Shown here piece by piece: positions 1 to 6,068 of a DNA stretch of 6,068 bases; within the stretch, counting starts at the first letter, position 1; the number at the start of each line of letters is the position of its first letter. Origin of the DNA: Beijerinckiaceae bacterium (GTDB lineage: Bacteria; Pseudomonadota; Alphaproteobacteria; Rhizobiales; Beijerinckiaceae); contig DAIESR010000530.1 of the NCBI GenBank assembly GCA_027346205.1, forward strand, positions 1-6,068. The letters are read 5' to 3'. A program made the position numbers and the translations under genes. The notes below the pieces were generated by a model. That model was not told the origin of the DNA. It made no database searches and saw only the letters and a list, made by a program, of their open reading frames with translations.

Positions 1-333
1 TGTGGCTCCTTGACCCTCGATACGCGGACCGGACGGGTGAGCGTCGATGGCAATCCCATCAAGCTCACTTCGCATGAATATCGGCTGCTCGCCTATCTGA
101 TGCACCATGTCGGCCGGGTCGTGTCACGCACCGAGCTCGTCGAGCATCTCTACGATCAAGACTTCGATCGCGATTCCAACACGATCGAAGTCTTCGTGGG
201 GCGTTTGCGCAAGAAGCTCGGGATTGACATTATCCAGACCATGCGAGGCCTTGGCTATGTGCTGACACCGCCTTCTGCCGAAACGGTTTCAGGCAAACGC
301 AGCCCATCCGATCCCGTCATTGGGGATGCTTGA
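1..333 (+). CDS. feuP: OmpR/PhoP-family response regulator, C-terminal DNA-binding part (FeuP-like), 5' truncated by window edge
   Basis: This is the DNA-binding output half of a two-component response regulator; frame 1 is open from the first base, so the phosphoacceptor receiver domain lies upstream of the window. The 110 visible residues form a winged-helix domain of the OmpR/PhoP type: a short beta strand pair (residues about 3-20, with TRTGRVSVDG), the LTSHEYRLLAYLM helix, the RVVSRTELVEHLY helix, the recognition helix region SNTIEVFVGRLRKKLG, and the wing ending in RGLGYVL (residues 82-88). A 22-residue Pro/Ser-rich tail follows before the TGA stop. The TTG at 10 is internal to the domain and is not a start. 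The histidine kinase directly downstream is the expected partner. The feuP symbol is inferred from the PhoQ/FeuQ-like kinase and the adjacent cytochrome c maturation genes, an association known in Rhizobium; the family assignment is firm, the symbol less so. Confidence 0.85.
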   Translation, partial: CGSLTLDTRTGRVSVDGNPIKLTSHEYRLLAYLMHHVGRVVSRTELVEHLYDQDFDRDSNTIEVFVGRLRKKLGIDIIQTMRGLGYVLTPPSAETVSGKRSPSDPVIGDA

Positions 334-382
334 GTCTGGCCGTAGCCTTTGGTCAGGGGGCCTTGGCCGGGATTTCCACGTC

Positions 383-1777
383 ATGCGTTTACCGTCACCG
401 AAAAGTTGGTCAATCGGGACGCGGCTGTTCTTTTCCGCAGCGGTGTTGAGTTCGGTCATCCTGCTTGCCGCCGGCATCGGCCTTTCGACGCTCTATCGTG
501 CGACGGCGGAATCGCGGTTCGACGAAAGGCTCGGGGTTTATCTTCGCGCACTCGTTGCCGACGTCGCCTCGCCATCGGAGGAAAATCGGGCCGATCCCGG
601 CGAACTCGGCGAGCCGCAATTCGAGCTCGCGCTTTCCGGCTGGTATTGGCAGATCACTCGGGTCGATGGCGATAAGCAGGACATCAAGAGCTCGCGCTCG
701 CTTTTCGCGGCGAGGCTGCCGAAACTCGCCGATCAGAATATTCCGGCCGGGATCGGTGGCACGCGTAAGGGCTATGTGAAGGGGCCCGACGATCGCACAT
801 TGCGGCTGGTCGAGCGGATCATCGATCTCGGCGACCAGGGCATTTATCTGGTCCAGGTCGCGGCGACGCCGGAAAGCATGGATGTGGATATTGCCCACTT
901 CGAATTCGAGCTCATTATCACCTTCGTCTTGCTTGCCGCGGCTCTTGTCGGTTCTTCCGTCCTGCAGCTCCATTATGGCTTGTTGCCACTGCGCCGTTTT
1001 CACGAAGGTGTGGCAGCGATCCGACGTGGTGAGCGTGAGGCGATCGAAGGTGCTTTCGCGCGCGATATTGCGCCGCTTGCCTCCGAACTCAATCTTCTCG
1101 TCGTCGCCAATCGTGAAGTCGTCGAGCGGGCTCGCAACGAGGTGGGCAATCTCGCGCATGCGTTGAAGACGCCGCTCAGCGTCATCATCAACGAGGCCGA
1201 CGAGGACGAAAGCCAACTTGCCGTTAAGGTCCGCGAGCAGGCGGCGCTGATGCGTGATCAGGTGACCTATTATCTCGATCGCGCACGGGTCGCCGCGCGC
1301 GCCGGCATACTCGGCCATGTCACGGAGATAGCGCCGGTGGCGATGGCACTCGTTCATATTTTCGACAAGATCTATCACGATCGCGGTATAGCTTTTGCGC
1401 TGAAGGCGATCGAAGGTCTGCGCTTCCAGGGTGAGCGCCAGGATCTCGAAGAGATGATCGGCAATCTCGTCGACAATGCCGGCAAATGGGCACATCATAA
1501 TGTGATGATCGCGATTGAGCCCTTTGCCGACGCTGGGCAGCAGGGCGGCAGGTCATTCTTTCGCGTCACCATTGATGATGATGGCGAGGGCCTGGCGCCA
1601 GAGCTCCGCGAAGCGGCAATGCGGCGGGGCCGCCGTCTGGACGAGACAAGGCCGGGCTCTGGCCTCGGCCTTTCCATCGTCGTTGATCTCGCCGCACTCT
1701 ATGGCGGCGCGCTGCGGCTCGATGCGAGTCCGATGGGTGGCTTGCGTGCCGAGCTCGAATTGCCGGCGGCGGTGTAG
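383..1777 (+). CDS. feuQ: Membrane sensor histidine kinase, PhoQ/FeuQ type
   Basis: This inner-membrane sensor kinase should autophosphorylate on histidine and pass the phosphate to the regulator encoded just upstream. Using the ATG at 383 (464 aa), TM1 is about residues 15-37, followed by a periplasmic sensor region (38-176) and TM2 (177-196, rich in Leu/Val/Ala). A HAMP-like linker beginning LLPLRRF precedes the H box LAHALKTPLSVI (His259), which resembles the PhoQ-class H box. The ATP-binding domain has the N box IGNLVDNAGKW (Asn365), G1 box IDDDGEG (397-403) and G2 box GSGLGL (425-430), so all catalytic boxes are intact. The reading frame stays open upstream, with alternative starts at ATG 326 and TTG 320 that would overlap the regulator's stop. 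I prefer 383 because the protein then begins with a short basic N-terminus before TM1 and has GGGA at 369-372. Rhizobial FeuQ, from established knowledge, takes part in osmotic adaptation and cyclic glucan export, and was also linked to iron uptake. The kinase call is firm; the symbol is inferred. Confidence 0.88.
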   Translation: MRLPSPKSWSIGTRLFFSAAVLSSVILLAAGIGLSTLYRATAESRFDERLGVYLRALVADVASPSEENRADPGELGEPQFELALSGWYWQITRVDGDKQDIKSSRSLFAARLPKLADQNIPAGIGGTRKGYVKGPDDRTLRLVERIIDLGDQGIYLVQVAATPESMDVDIAHFEFELIITFVLLAAALVGSSVLQLHYGLLPLRRFHEGVAAIRRGEREAIEGAFARDIAPLASELNLLVVANREVVERARNEVGNLAHALKTPLSVIINEADEDESQLAVKVREQAALMRDQVTYYLDRARVAARAGILGHVTEIAPVAMALVHIFDKIYHDRGIAFALKAIEGLRFQGERQDLEEMIGNLVDNAGKWAHHNVMIAIEPFADAGQQGGRSFFRVTIDDDGEGLAPELREAAMRRGRRLDETRPGSGLGLSIVVDLAALYGGALRLDASPMGGLRAELELPAAV

Positions 1778-1980
1778 CTTGGCCGTGAGGCATAGGAGCG
1801 CCCGGTTCCCGCTCACATGTCTCTGGTCACTTGCTGCTCAATATTATCGGAATCGATCACTTGCATAAGGCCAGCGACTTTATTCAAGTCATTGTGATGT
1901 TAGCAGGATGTTCATTACGCAGGGCTGTGCGCTTTTGTCCATGTTGCAACGAGAGAGGTGCATTTCGATTTCCTCCATGT

Positions 1981-2047
1981 GACGCCGGAAATGCTTCCCT
2001 CGACATGATAAAATGCTTTAAAGCATTTTCTATAAGGGACGCCGGAA
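1981..2047 (+). repeat. 10-base direct repeat GACGCCGGAA flanking the palindrome
   Basis: GACGCCGGAA occurs at 1981-1990 and again at 2038-2047, with 47 bases between the copies that include the 20-base palindrome. The flanking bases differ (T versus G before; A versus G after), so the match is exactly 10 bases. It may be two half-sites for a regulator, the footprint of a small inserted element, or chance: a rough expectation for an exact 10-base repeat somewhere in a gap of this length is about one in ten. Confidence 0.35.
2010..2029. repeat. Perfect 20-base palindrome, possible operator
   Basis: AAAATGCTTTAAAGCATTTT is identical to its own reverse complement, with its centre between 2019 and 2020. 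Symmetry stops at both ends (T at 2009, C at 2030). It lies about 180 bases upstream of the ccmI start in the AT-rich gap. A dimeric regulator could bind such a site. As RNA it could form an 8-bp stem with a TTAA loop followed by TTTT, but the stem is AT-rich and would be a poor terminator. TATAAG at 2031-2036 follows directly and could serve as a -10 element, although no good -35 is seen at the right distance. It does not obviously match the Irr or RirA consensus as I recall them. It could also belong to a dispersed intergenic repeat family. Confidence 0.5.
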
Positions 2048-2199
2048 GTTTACCGGAGCCCACCGGCAACGAGATGAGCCTCGACTTTCGTGGTCGTTTC
2101 CTCGCACTGAGGACCGGCCGAGTTCACGAAAGAATGGTATCTGCTCTGCCGGATCTGTTCAGAATCTTTAGTCATGGGCCGAATATCTTCCGTCGGCTC

Positions 2200-2206
2200 A
2201 AGGGAA
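2200..2206 (+). promoter_or_regulatory. Ribosome binding site of ccmI
   Basis: AAGGGAA lies four bases before the ATG at 2211. It is purine-rich and close to the start, and it supports 2211 as the first codon of ccmI. Confidence 0.55.
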
Positions 2207-2210
2207 CGCC

Positions 2211-3311
2211 ATGCTTTGGGGCCTTTTTGCGCTTTTGACGGGCGCTGCGGTTTTCGCGATTCTGTGGCCGCTCGCGAGAAAGCCACGTGCCGCGGCGGAG
2301 CAGACCGCGCCGGATGTCACCTTCTATAAGGCCAAGCTTGCAGAGATTGCACGCGAGGCCGACAGTGAACTGCTGTCGCCGCAAGATGCGGAAATGGCTA
2401 GGACCGAAGCGGCGCGGCGACTGCTGCAGGCGACGGATGGCGTCTCGTCGCCGGCGAAAAATGCTTCGCCATTCCGGCAGCGTCTCGTCGCCCTTGTGGC
2501 GCTCGCTTTCGTGCCTGCCTTATCGCTTGGCCTCTATTTGAAGCTTGGCCATCCGAGCTGGCCAGATGATCCGCTTTCTGCGCGGCTCAACGTGGCGCCG
2601 CAGAACATGACGCTTCCCGCCGCCATTGCCAAAGTCGAGGCGCATCTGCTGAAGCATCCTGATGATGGCCGCGGCTATGAGGTGCTCGTGCCCGCCTATA
2701 TGGCCGTCGGGCGTTTCCCGGATGCCGTGCGTGCTGCTTCCATGGCGCTGCAGAAGCTGGGCGAGACACCGCAGCGCGAAACGGTCTTGGGCGAAACTTT
2801 GGTCTATGCCGCCAATGGTGTCGTGACCGAGGATGCGCGCAAGCTGTTCGCGCATGCCGGGGCCGCCAACCCGCCGCCGCTAAAGGCATTGTTTTTTCTT
2901 GGTCTTGCTGCCGCTCAGGATAACAATAAAGAGGTTGCTCTGAGCTATTGGCAAAAGCTCTTGGTGCAATTGCCACAAGGTTCGTCCACGCGGACCGATC
3001 TCGAAGCGCGGATCGCGGCGCTCAAGCAAGCGTCGCCGCCGAAGGCAGGTGAAGCGGCGGCGATCGCTGCCCTGTCACCGACTGCGCGCGCCGCGGCGAT
3101 TCATTCGATGGTCGACAGGCTCGCGGCGCGGCTCGCTCAAAACGGGCATGACATCGACGGTTGGTTGCGCCTCATCCGCGCTTACAAGGTCATGAACGAG
3201 ATGGACAAGGCGCGCGAGGCTCTCGCCTCGGCGCGCCGCAATTTTGGTAGCGACACCGGCGCTATGGCGCGCATCGATGCGCTGGCCCGTGAATTGGGAC
3301 TGAACTCATGA
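2211..3311 (+). CDS. ccmI: Cytochrome c biogenesis protein CcmI (CycH), TPR apocytochrome chaperone
   Basis: CcmI is an inner-membrane protein of System I cytochrome c maturation that binds apocytochrome c and delivers it to the CcmF/CcmH ligation complex. The 366-aa product starts with TM1 (about residues 3-21). A cytoplasmic loop follows with the family pattern [19 protein letters not shown] and [14 protein letters not shown]2 is about 92-111, and a large periplasmic part comes after it. Residues about 143-262 look like TPR helices, for example [23 protein letters not shown] and ALSYWQKLL. The C-terminal segment (about 283-366), with [19 protein letters not shown] and a further TPR-like unit, is typical of alphaproteobacterial CcmI/CycH. 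It is the first gene of the operon, preceded by a long gap, and its stop overlaps the ccmE start as ATGA. I see no defects. The gene order with ccmE, ccmF and ccmH confirms the identity despite the weak conservation usual for this family. Confidence 0.93.
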   Translation: MLWGLFALLTGAAVFAILWPLARKPRAAAEQTAPDVTFYKAKLAEIAREADSELLSPQDAEMARTEAARRLLQATDGVSSPAKNASPFRQRLVALVALAFVPALSLGLYLKLGHPSWPDDPLSARLNVAPQNMTLPAAIAKVEAHLLKHPDDGRGYEVLVPAYMAVGRFPDAVRAASMALQKLGETPQRETVLGETLVYAANGVVTEDARKLFAHAGAANPPPLKALFFLGLAAAQDNNKEVALSYWQKLLVQLPQGSSTRTDLEARIAALKQASPPKAGEAAAIAALSPTARAAAIHSMVDRLAARLAQNGHDIDGWLRLIRAYKVMNEMDKAREALASARRNFGSDTGAMARIDALARELGLNS

Positions 3312-3769
3312 CCCGTAAGAAGAAACGTTTGACGCTCATCCTATCGGCGTTCGTCGTTCTCGGTGGAGCTACAGGGCTCGTGCTCTATGCTTTGCGGGAT
3401 AACATCGTTTTCTTCTACACACCGAGTGAAGTGGCCGCCAAGGATCTTGCCCCAGGCACACGGGTGCGGATTGGCGGCCTCGTGAAAAAAGGCACGGTGG
3501 TGCATGACGGCACGACGGTTCATTTCGTCGTGACCGACGGCAAGGATGATGTGGCCGTGACCTTTAAAGGGCAATTGCCGGATCTCTTCCGTGAAGGGCA
3601 GGGGGTCGTGGCCGATGGCGCGCTTAGCGCCTCCGGCATGATGGCGAGCAATGTTCTCGCCAAACATGACGAGCGTTACATGCCGCGCGAAGTTGCCGCC
3701 GCGTTGAAGAAGCAGGGTGTTTGGCAAGAGGGCGCCAAAGGTGGCGCGGTGCGCGCCGCAACGGAATAA
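3308..3769 (+). CDS. ccmE: Heme chaperone CcmE (CycJ)
   Basis: CcmE is a periplasmic, membrane-anchored heme shuttle: it receives heme from the CcmABCD complex, holds it covalently on a histidine, and passes it to CcmF. The 153-aa protein has a basic N-terminus (TRKKKR), one membrane anchor (about residues 8-28), then an OB-fold beta domain with [33 protein letters not shown] and [15 protein letters not shown]. The heme-attachment motif [11 protein letters not shown] is intact, with His120 as the covalent site and Tyr124 as the nearby ligand, matching the canonical HxxxY arrangement. The C-terminal tail is short and flexible. It overlaps ccmI by four bases, which suggests translational coupling; GGGA at 3296-3299 supplies a ribosome binding site. 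ccmF follows after 23 bases. Confidence 0.97.
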   Translation: MTRKKKRLTLILSAFVVLGGATGLVLYALRDNIVFFYTPSEVAAKDLAPGTRVRIGGLVKKGTVVHDGTTVHFVVTDGKDDVAVTFKGQLPDLFREGQGVVADGALSASGMMASNVLAKHDERYMPREVAAALKKQGVWQEGAKGGAVRAATE

Positions 3770-3792
3770 GATAGAGCGACGGAGTGAGATAA

Positions 3793-5772
3793 ATGATTGT
3801 CGAAACCGGCCATTATGCGCTCGTTCTCGCGCTTGCCCTTGCGCTTTTTAATTCCGTGGTGCCGCTTTGGGGTGTGACCGTGCGTGACGAGCGATTGATG
3901 GCGACGGCGCCATCCGTCGCGCTTGTGCAATTCCTCTTCGTTGCCATGGCCTTCGGCGCTTTGGTCTATGCGCATGTGACGTCGGATTTCTCGGTCGTCA
4001 ACGTCGTTCAGAATTCGCATTCGGCGAAGCCGTTGATCTACAAGATTGCGGGAGTTTGGGGCAATCACGAGGGCTCCATGCTCCTCTGGGTGCTGATTCT
4101 CGCGACCTTCTCGGCTTTGGTTGCCGCAGCCCGGCGATCCATGCCGCAAGATCTCCATGCCGCCGTGCTCAGCGCGCAGTCTTGGATCAGCGCCGCCTTT
4201 CTCCTGTTTATCCTGCTCACCTCCAATCCTTTCGCGCGCGTCGCCAACCCGCCGATGGAGGGGCTTGATCTCAATCCTTTGCTGCAGGACCCTGGCCTCG
4301 CCATTCATCCGCCGCTTCTCTATTTCGGTTATGTCGGGCTTTCGATCACCTTCTCCTTCGCAGCTGGGGCATTGATCTGCCGGCGCATCGATGCGGTCTG
4401 GGCACGGGTGGTCAGGCCTTGGACCCTGCTTGCCTGGGTGTTTCTGACGCTCGGCATCGCCATGGGGTCCTATTGGTCCTATTACACTTTGGGTTGGGGC
4501 GGCTTCTGGTTCTGGGACCCCGTCGAAAATGCTTCGCTGATGCCTTGGCTCGCGGCTACTGCGCTTTTGCATTCGGCCGCCGTGATGGAAAAGCGCGAAG
4601 CCCTGAAGATCTGGACGATCTTTCTCGCGATCCTCGCCTTTTCGCTGTCGCTCATTGGCACGTTCCTCGTCCGCTCGGGCGTGCTCACGTCGGTGCATTC
4701 CTTTGCATCGGACCCACAGCGCGGCGTGTTCATCCTTCTGATCCTTGTGGTTTTTATCGGCGGTTCTCTGGCGCTCTTTGCGGCGCGGGCCAATGATCTG
4801 AAGGCGGGCGGCTTCTTCGCGCCGGTCTCGCGCGAGGGTGCGCTCGTTCTCAATAATCTTGTGCTGTCGACGGCCTGCGCCACCGTCTTCGTCGGCACGC
4901 TTTATCCGCTGGCGCTCGAAGCCCTGACGGGCGAGAAGATTTCGGTCGGCGCGCCTTTCTTCAACGCGACCTTCGTGCCACTTGTCCTGCCTTTGTTCCT
5001 GCTGATGCCGATCGGCCAGATGCTCGCTTGGAAGCGCGGCGATCTGCTCGGCGCGGCGCAAAGGCTCGTCGTGGCGGTCGCTGTCGGCGTTGTCGCCATA
5101 CTCGGCTTCGCCGCCTGGCAGGGCGGCCCCGTCGTCTCCGTGGTCGTCGCCGGGCTGGCGGTCTTTACGATCGTCGGCGCTTTCGTCGATCTCTTTGGCA
5201 AAATCTTTCGCGGAGGCTCGTTGTCCGGGGTGTTTCACCGCGCCGTCGGCCTGCCGCGCAGCGCCTATGGCACCGCCTTCGCCCATGCCGGTCTCGGCGT
5301 GACTTTGCTCGGTCTTGCTGCGACTGGCTGGGGCGTGGAGAAGGTCATGGTGATCAAGCCCGGCGATATTATTCCGGTCGGCCCTTATGAGCTGGTGGTG
5401 CGGAGTTTTGGCGTCGCCGAAGGGCCGAATTACAGCGCGAAACTGGCGCATGTCGCGATCCGTTCCGGCGGCGTGCAGGTCGCGACCATCGATCCGGCGC
5501 TGCGCTTCTATCCGGTGCGTCGGATGAGTCGCGCCGAGGCGGGAATCGCGACGCTGGACCTCGGCCAAGTCTATGTCAGTATCACAAACAGCGGATCGAA
5601 CGGCACCTATGATGCGCGCCTCTATTGGAAGCCTTTGGTGGTGCTGATCTGGTTCGGGGCTCTTGTCATGGCCTTCGGCGGCTTCGTATCGCTGAGCGAC
5701 CGTCGGCTCAGGATCGGTGCTGCGCGGCGCCTCCAAAAGCTCTCAGGAGCTATGCCACAGCCGGCGGAGTGA
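3793..5772 (+). CDS. ccmF: Cytochrome c heme lyase subunit CcmF (CycK)
   Basis: CcmF is the integral membrane heme lyase core that takes heme from holo-CcmE and attaches it to the CXXCH cysteines of apocytochrome c. At 659 aa it has the usual family length and many membrane segments, the last at about 614-635 after a periplasmic domain (about 515-612). Conserved landmarks are present: [11 protein letters not shown] (89-99), the tryptophan-rich WWD heme-handling motif [12 protein letters not shown] (235-246), and four histidines in family context. These are His172 (AIHPP), His260 (LLHSA), His302 (SVHSF) and His498 (FAHAG), which correspond by position and context to the heme-ligand histidines known in E. 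coli CcmF (173, 261, 303, 491). The ATG at 3793 is preceded by GGAGTGAG at 3781-3788, a good ribosome binding site. It lies between ccmE (23-base gap) and ccmH (2-base gap). A 686-codon open frame on the opposite strand is a coding shadow. Confidence 0.98.
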   Translation: MIVETGHYALVLALALALFNSVVPLWGVTVRDERLMATAPSVALVQFLFVAMAFGALVYAHVTSDFSVVNVVQNSHSAKPLIYKIAGVWGNHEGSMLLWVLILATFSALVAAARRSMPQDLHAAVLSAQSWISAAFLLFILLTSNPFARVANPPMEGLDLNPLLQDPGLAIHPPLLYFGYVGLSITFSFAAGALICRRIDAVWARVVRPWTLLAWVFLTLGIAMGSYWSYYTLGWGGFWFWDPVENASLMPWLAATALLHSAAVMEKREALKIWTIFLAILAFSLSLIGTFLVRSGVLTSVHSFASDPQRGVFILLILVVFIGGSLALFAARANDLKAGGFFAPVSREGALVLNNLVLSTACATVFVGTLYPLALEALTGEKISVGAPFFNATFVPLVLPLFLLMPIGQMLAWKRGDLLGAAQRLVVAVAVGVVAILGFAAWQGGPVVSVVVAGLAVFTIVGAFVDLFGKIFRGGSLSGVFHRAVGLPRSAYGTAFAHAGLGVTLLGLAATGWGVEKVMVIKPGDIIPVGPYELVVRSFGVAEGPNYSAKLAHVAIRSGGVQVATIDPALRFYPVRRMSRAEAGIATLDLGQVYVSITNSGSNGTYDARLYWKPLVVLIWFGALVMAFGGFVSLSDRRLRIGAARRLQKLSGAMPQPAE

Positions 5773-5774
5773 AC

Positions 5775-6068
5775 ATGGGCCGAAAGCTTCCGGCGCTCGC
5801 CGCCATTCTCTTCTTCACGTTGATGCCGAGCCTTTCCTTCGCGGTCGAGCCCGGCGAGATGCTGAAGGATCCGAAGCTCGAGGCGCGCGCCCGGGCTCTG
5901 TCGGCGCAATTGCGCTGCCTCGTCTGCCAGAACGAATCGATCGACGATTCGCAAGCGACGCTTGCGCATGATCTGCGCGTGCTGATCCGTCAGCGCATCA
6001 CGGCCGGCGAGAGCAACAAAGAGATCAAAAGCTTCCTCGTCTCCCGCTATGGCGATTTCATTCTCTTG
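5775..6068 (+). CDS. ccmH: Cytochrome c maturation protein CcmH (CycL), 3' truncated by window edge
   Basis: CcmH is a membrane-anchored periplasmic thiol oxidoreductase that keeps the apocytochrome CXXCH cysteines reduced, or positions them for ligation with CcmF and CcmI. Ninety-eight codons are visible of a family usually near 150 aa; the C-terminal membrane anchor lies beyond the edge. A signal peptide is clear: basic GRK, a hydrophobic core, and likely cleavage after SFA (residue 23). The active-site signature [11 protein letters not shown] is intact, with Cys48 and Cys51 forming the CxxC redox pair. The three-helix domain continues through [19 protein letters not shown] and ends at [13 protein letters not shown], also typical of the family. 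The ATG lies two bases after the ccmF stop, with GGAG at 5766-5769 as a ribosome binding site inside the end of ccmF, so translation is probably coupled. Confidence 0.96.
   Translation, partial: MGRKLPALAAILFFTLMPSLSFAVEPGEMLKDPKLEARARALSAQLRCLVCQNESIDDSQATLAHDLRVLIRQRITAGESNKEIKSFLVSRYGDFILL

Larger units (their letters stand above)
1778..2210. other. 433-base intergenic region, probable control region of the ccm operon
   Basis: No credible gene lies between the kinase stop and ccmI. The DNA is AT-richer than its surroundings: 1861-1920 and 1981-2040 each count 25 G+C in 60 bases (42%), against 36 in 60 (60%) for a ccmF sample at 4501-4560. The open frames here lack good starts, ribosome binding sites and family motifs. 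The region holds a perfect palindrome (2010-2029), a 10-base direct repeat around it, an 8-base direct repeat (1827-1834 and 1857-1864) and a weak 5-bp hairpin at 1796-1814 without a T run. As the only long gap before four closely packed ccm genes, it most likely contains their promoter, but no sigma-70 pair with good hexamers and spacing can be picked out by eye. Confidence 0.6.

Noticed and set aside
410..1498. A 362-codon minus-strand open frame opposite the sensor kinase
   Set aside because: It lies wholly within the kinase gene, has no recognisable motif, and its composition is that of an antisense shadow.
1796..1814. Possible terminator after the sensor kinase
   Set aside because: GAGCG and CGCTC form only a 5-bp stem with a 9-base loop, and no T run follows, so it does not meet the standard for an intrinsic terminator.
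2000..2036. Sigma-70 promoter made of TCGACA (2000-2005) and TATAAG (2031-2036)
   Set aside because: The 25-base spacing is far from the usual 16-18, so the two hexamers cannot be paired as a standard promoter.
1831..2238. A 135-codon + strand frame spanning the intergenic gap and running into ccmI
   Set aside because: It begins at a TTG with no good ribosome binding site, has no family motif, overlaps the true ccmI start out of frame, and reads through the palindrome. It is most likely a chance open frame, though a decayed gene cannot be fully excluded.
3676..5736. A 686-codon open frame on the minus strand opposite ccmF
   Set aside because: The translation is dominated by Arg, Asp, Glu, His and Gln with no recognisable domain, as expected for the antisense of GC-rich DNA encoding a hydrophobic membrane protein. 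The + strand frame is unmistakable CcmF with all key motifs.
1..6068. CRISPR arrays, tRNA or rRNA genes, insertion sequences, or a novel defence or biosynthetic system
   Set aside because: No regularly spaced repeats, tRNA-like cloverleaf, transposase motifs or unfamiliar gene clusters were seen; nearly all the sequence is accounted for by known two-component and ccm genes.

Overview
The window reads as chromosomal DNA from an alphaproteobacterium, most likely order Hyphomicrobiales (Rhizobiales). Three things support this: a PhoP/PhoQ-type two-component pair resembling rhizobial FeuP/FeuQ next to cytochrome c maturation genes, the gene order ccmI-ccmE-ccmF-ccmH (cycHJKL in rhizobia), and GC-rich coding DNA (60% in a counted 60-base sample of ccmF). 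A Beijerinckiaceae-like genus is possible, but the sequence alone does not settle it.

All genes are on the + strand. Positions 1-333 hold the C-terminal DNA-binding half of an OmpR/PhoP-family response regulator whose start lies off the left edge. It is followed at 383 (or 326 or 320) to 1777 by a membrane sensor histidine kinase of the PhoQ/FeuQ type with intact H, N, G1 and G2 boxes. Positions 1778-2210 are a 433-base gap that is AT-richer than the genes, with no convincing gene. It holds a perfect 20-base palindrome flanked by a 10-base direct repeat, and is the probable site of the promoter and control elements of the next operon. From 2211 to the right edge runs a tightly packed System I cytochrome c biogenesis operon: ccmI (2211-3311), ccmE (3308-3769, 4-base overlap), ccmF (3793-5772) and the first 98 codons of ccmH (5775-6068, cut by the edge).

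The four Ccm proteins form the late, ligation half of System I. CcmE carries heme covalently on a periplasmic histidine. CcmH reduces or presents the apocytochrome CXXCH thiols. CcmI acts as a TPR chaperone that holds apocytochrome c. CcmF receives heme from holo-CcmE and attaches it. The upstream sensor pair probably controls envelope or osmotic functions (FeuPQ in rhizobia) and is separated from ccmI by the long gap, so shared transcription is not assumed.

I found no sign of a previously undescribed system. The genes are ordinary, conserved core genes with intact key residues. The only part not explained by known genes is the intergenic region at 1778-2210, especially the palindrome at 2010-2029.
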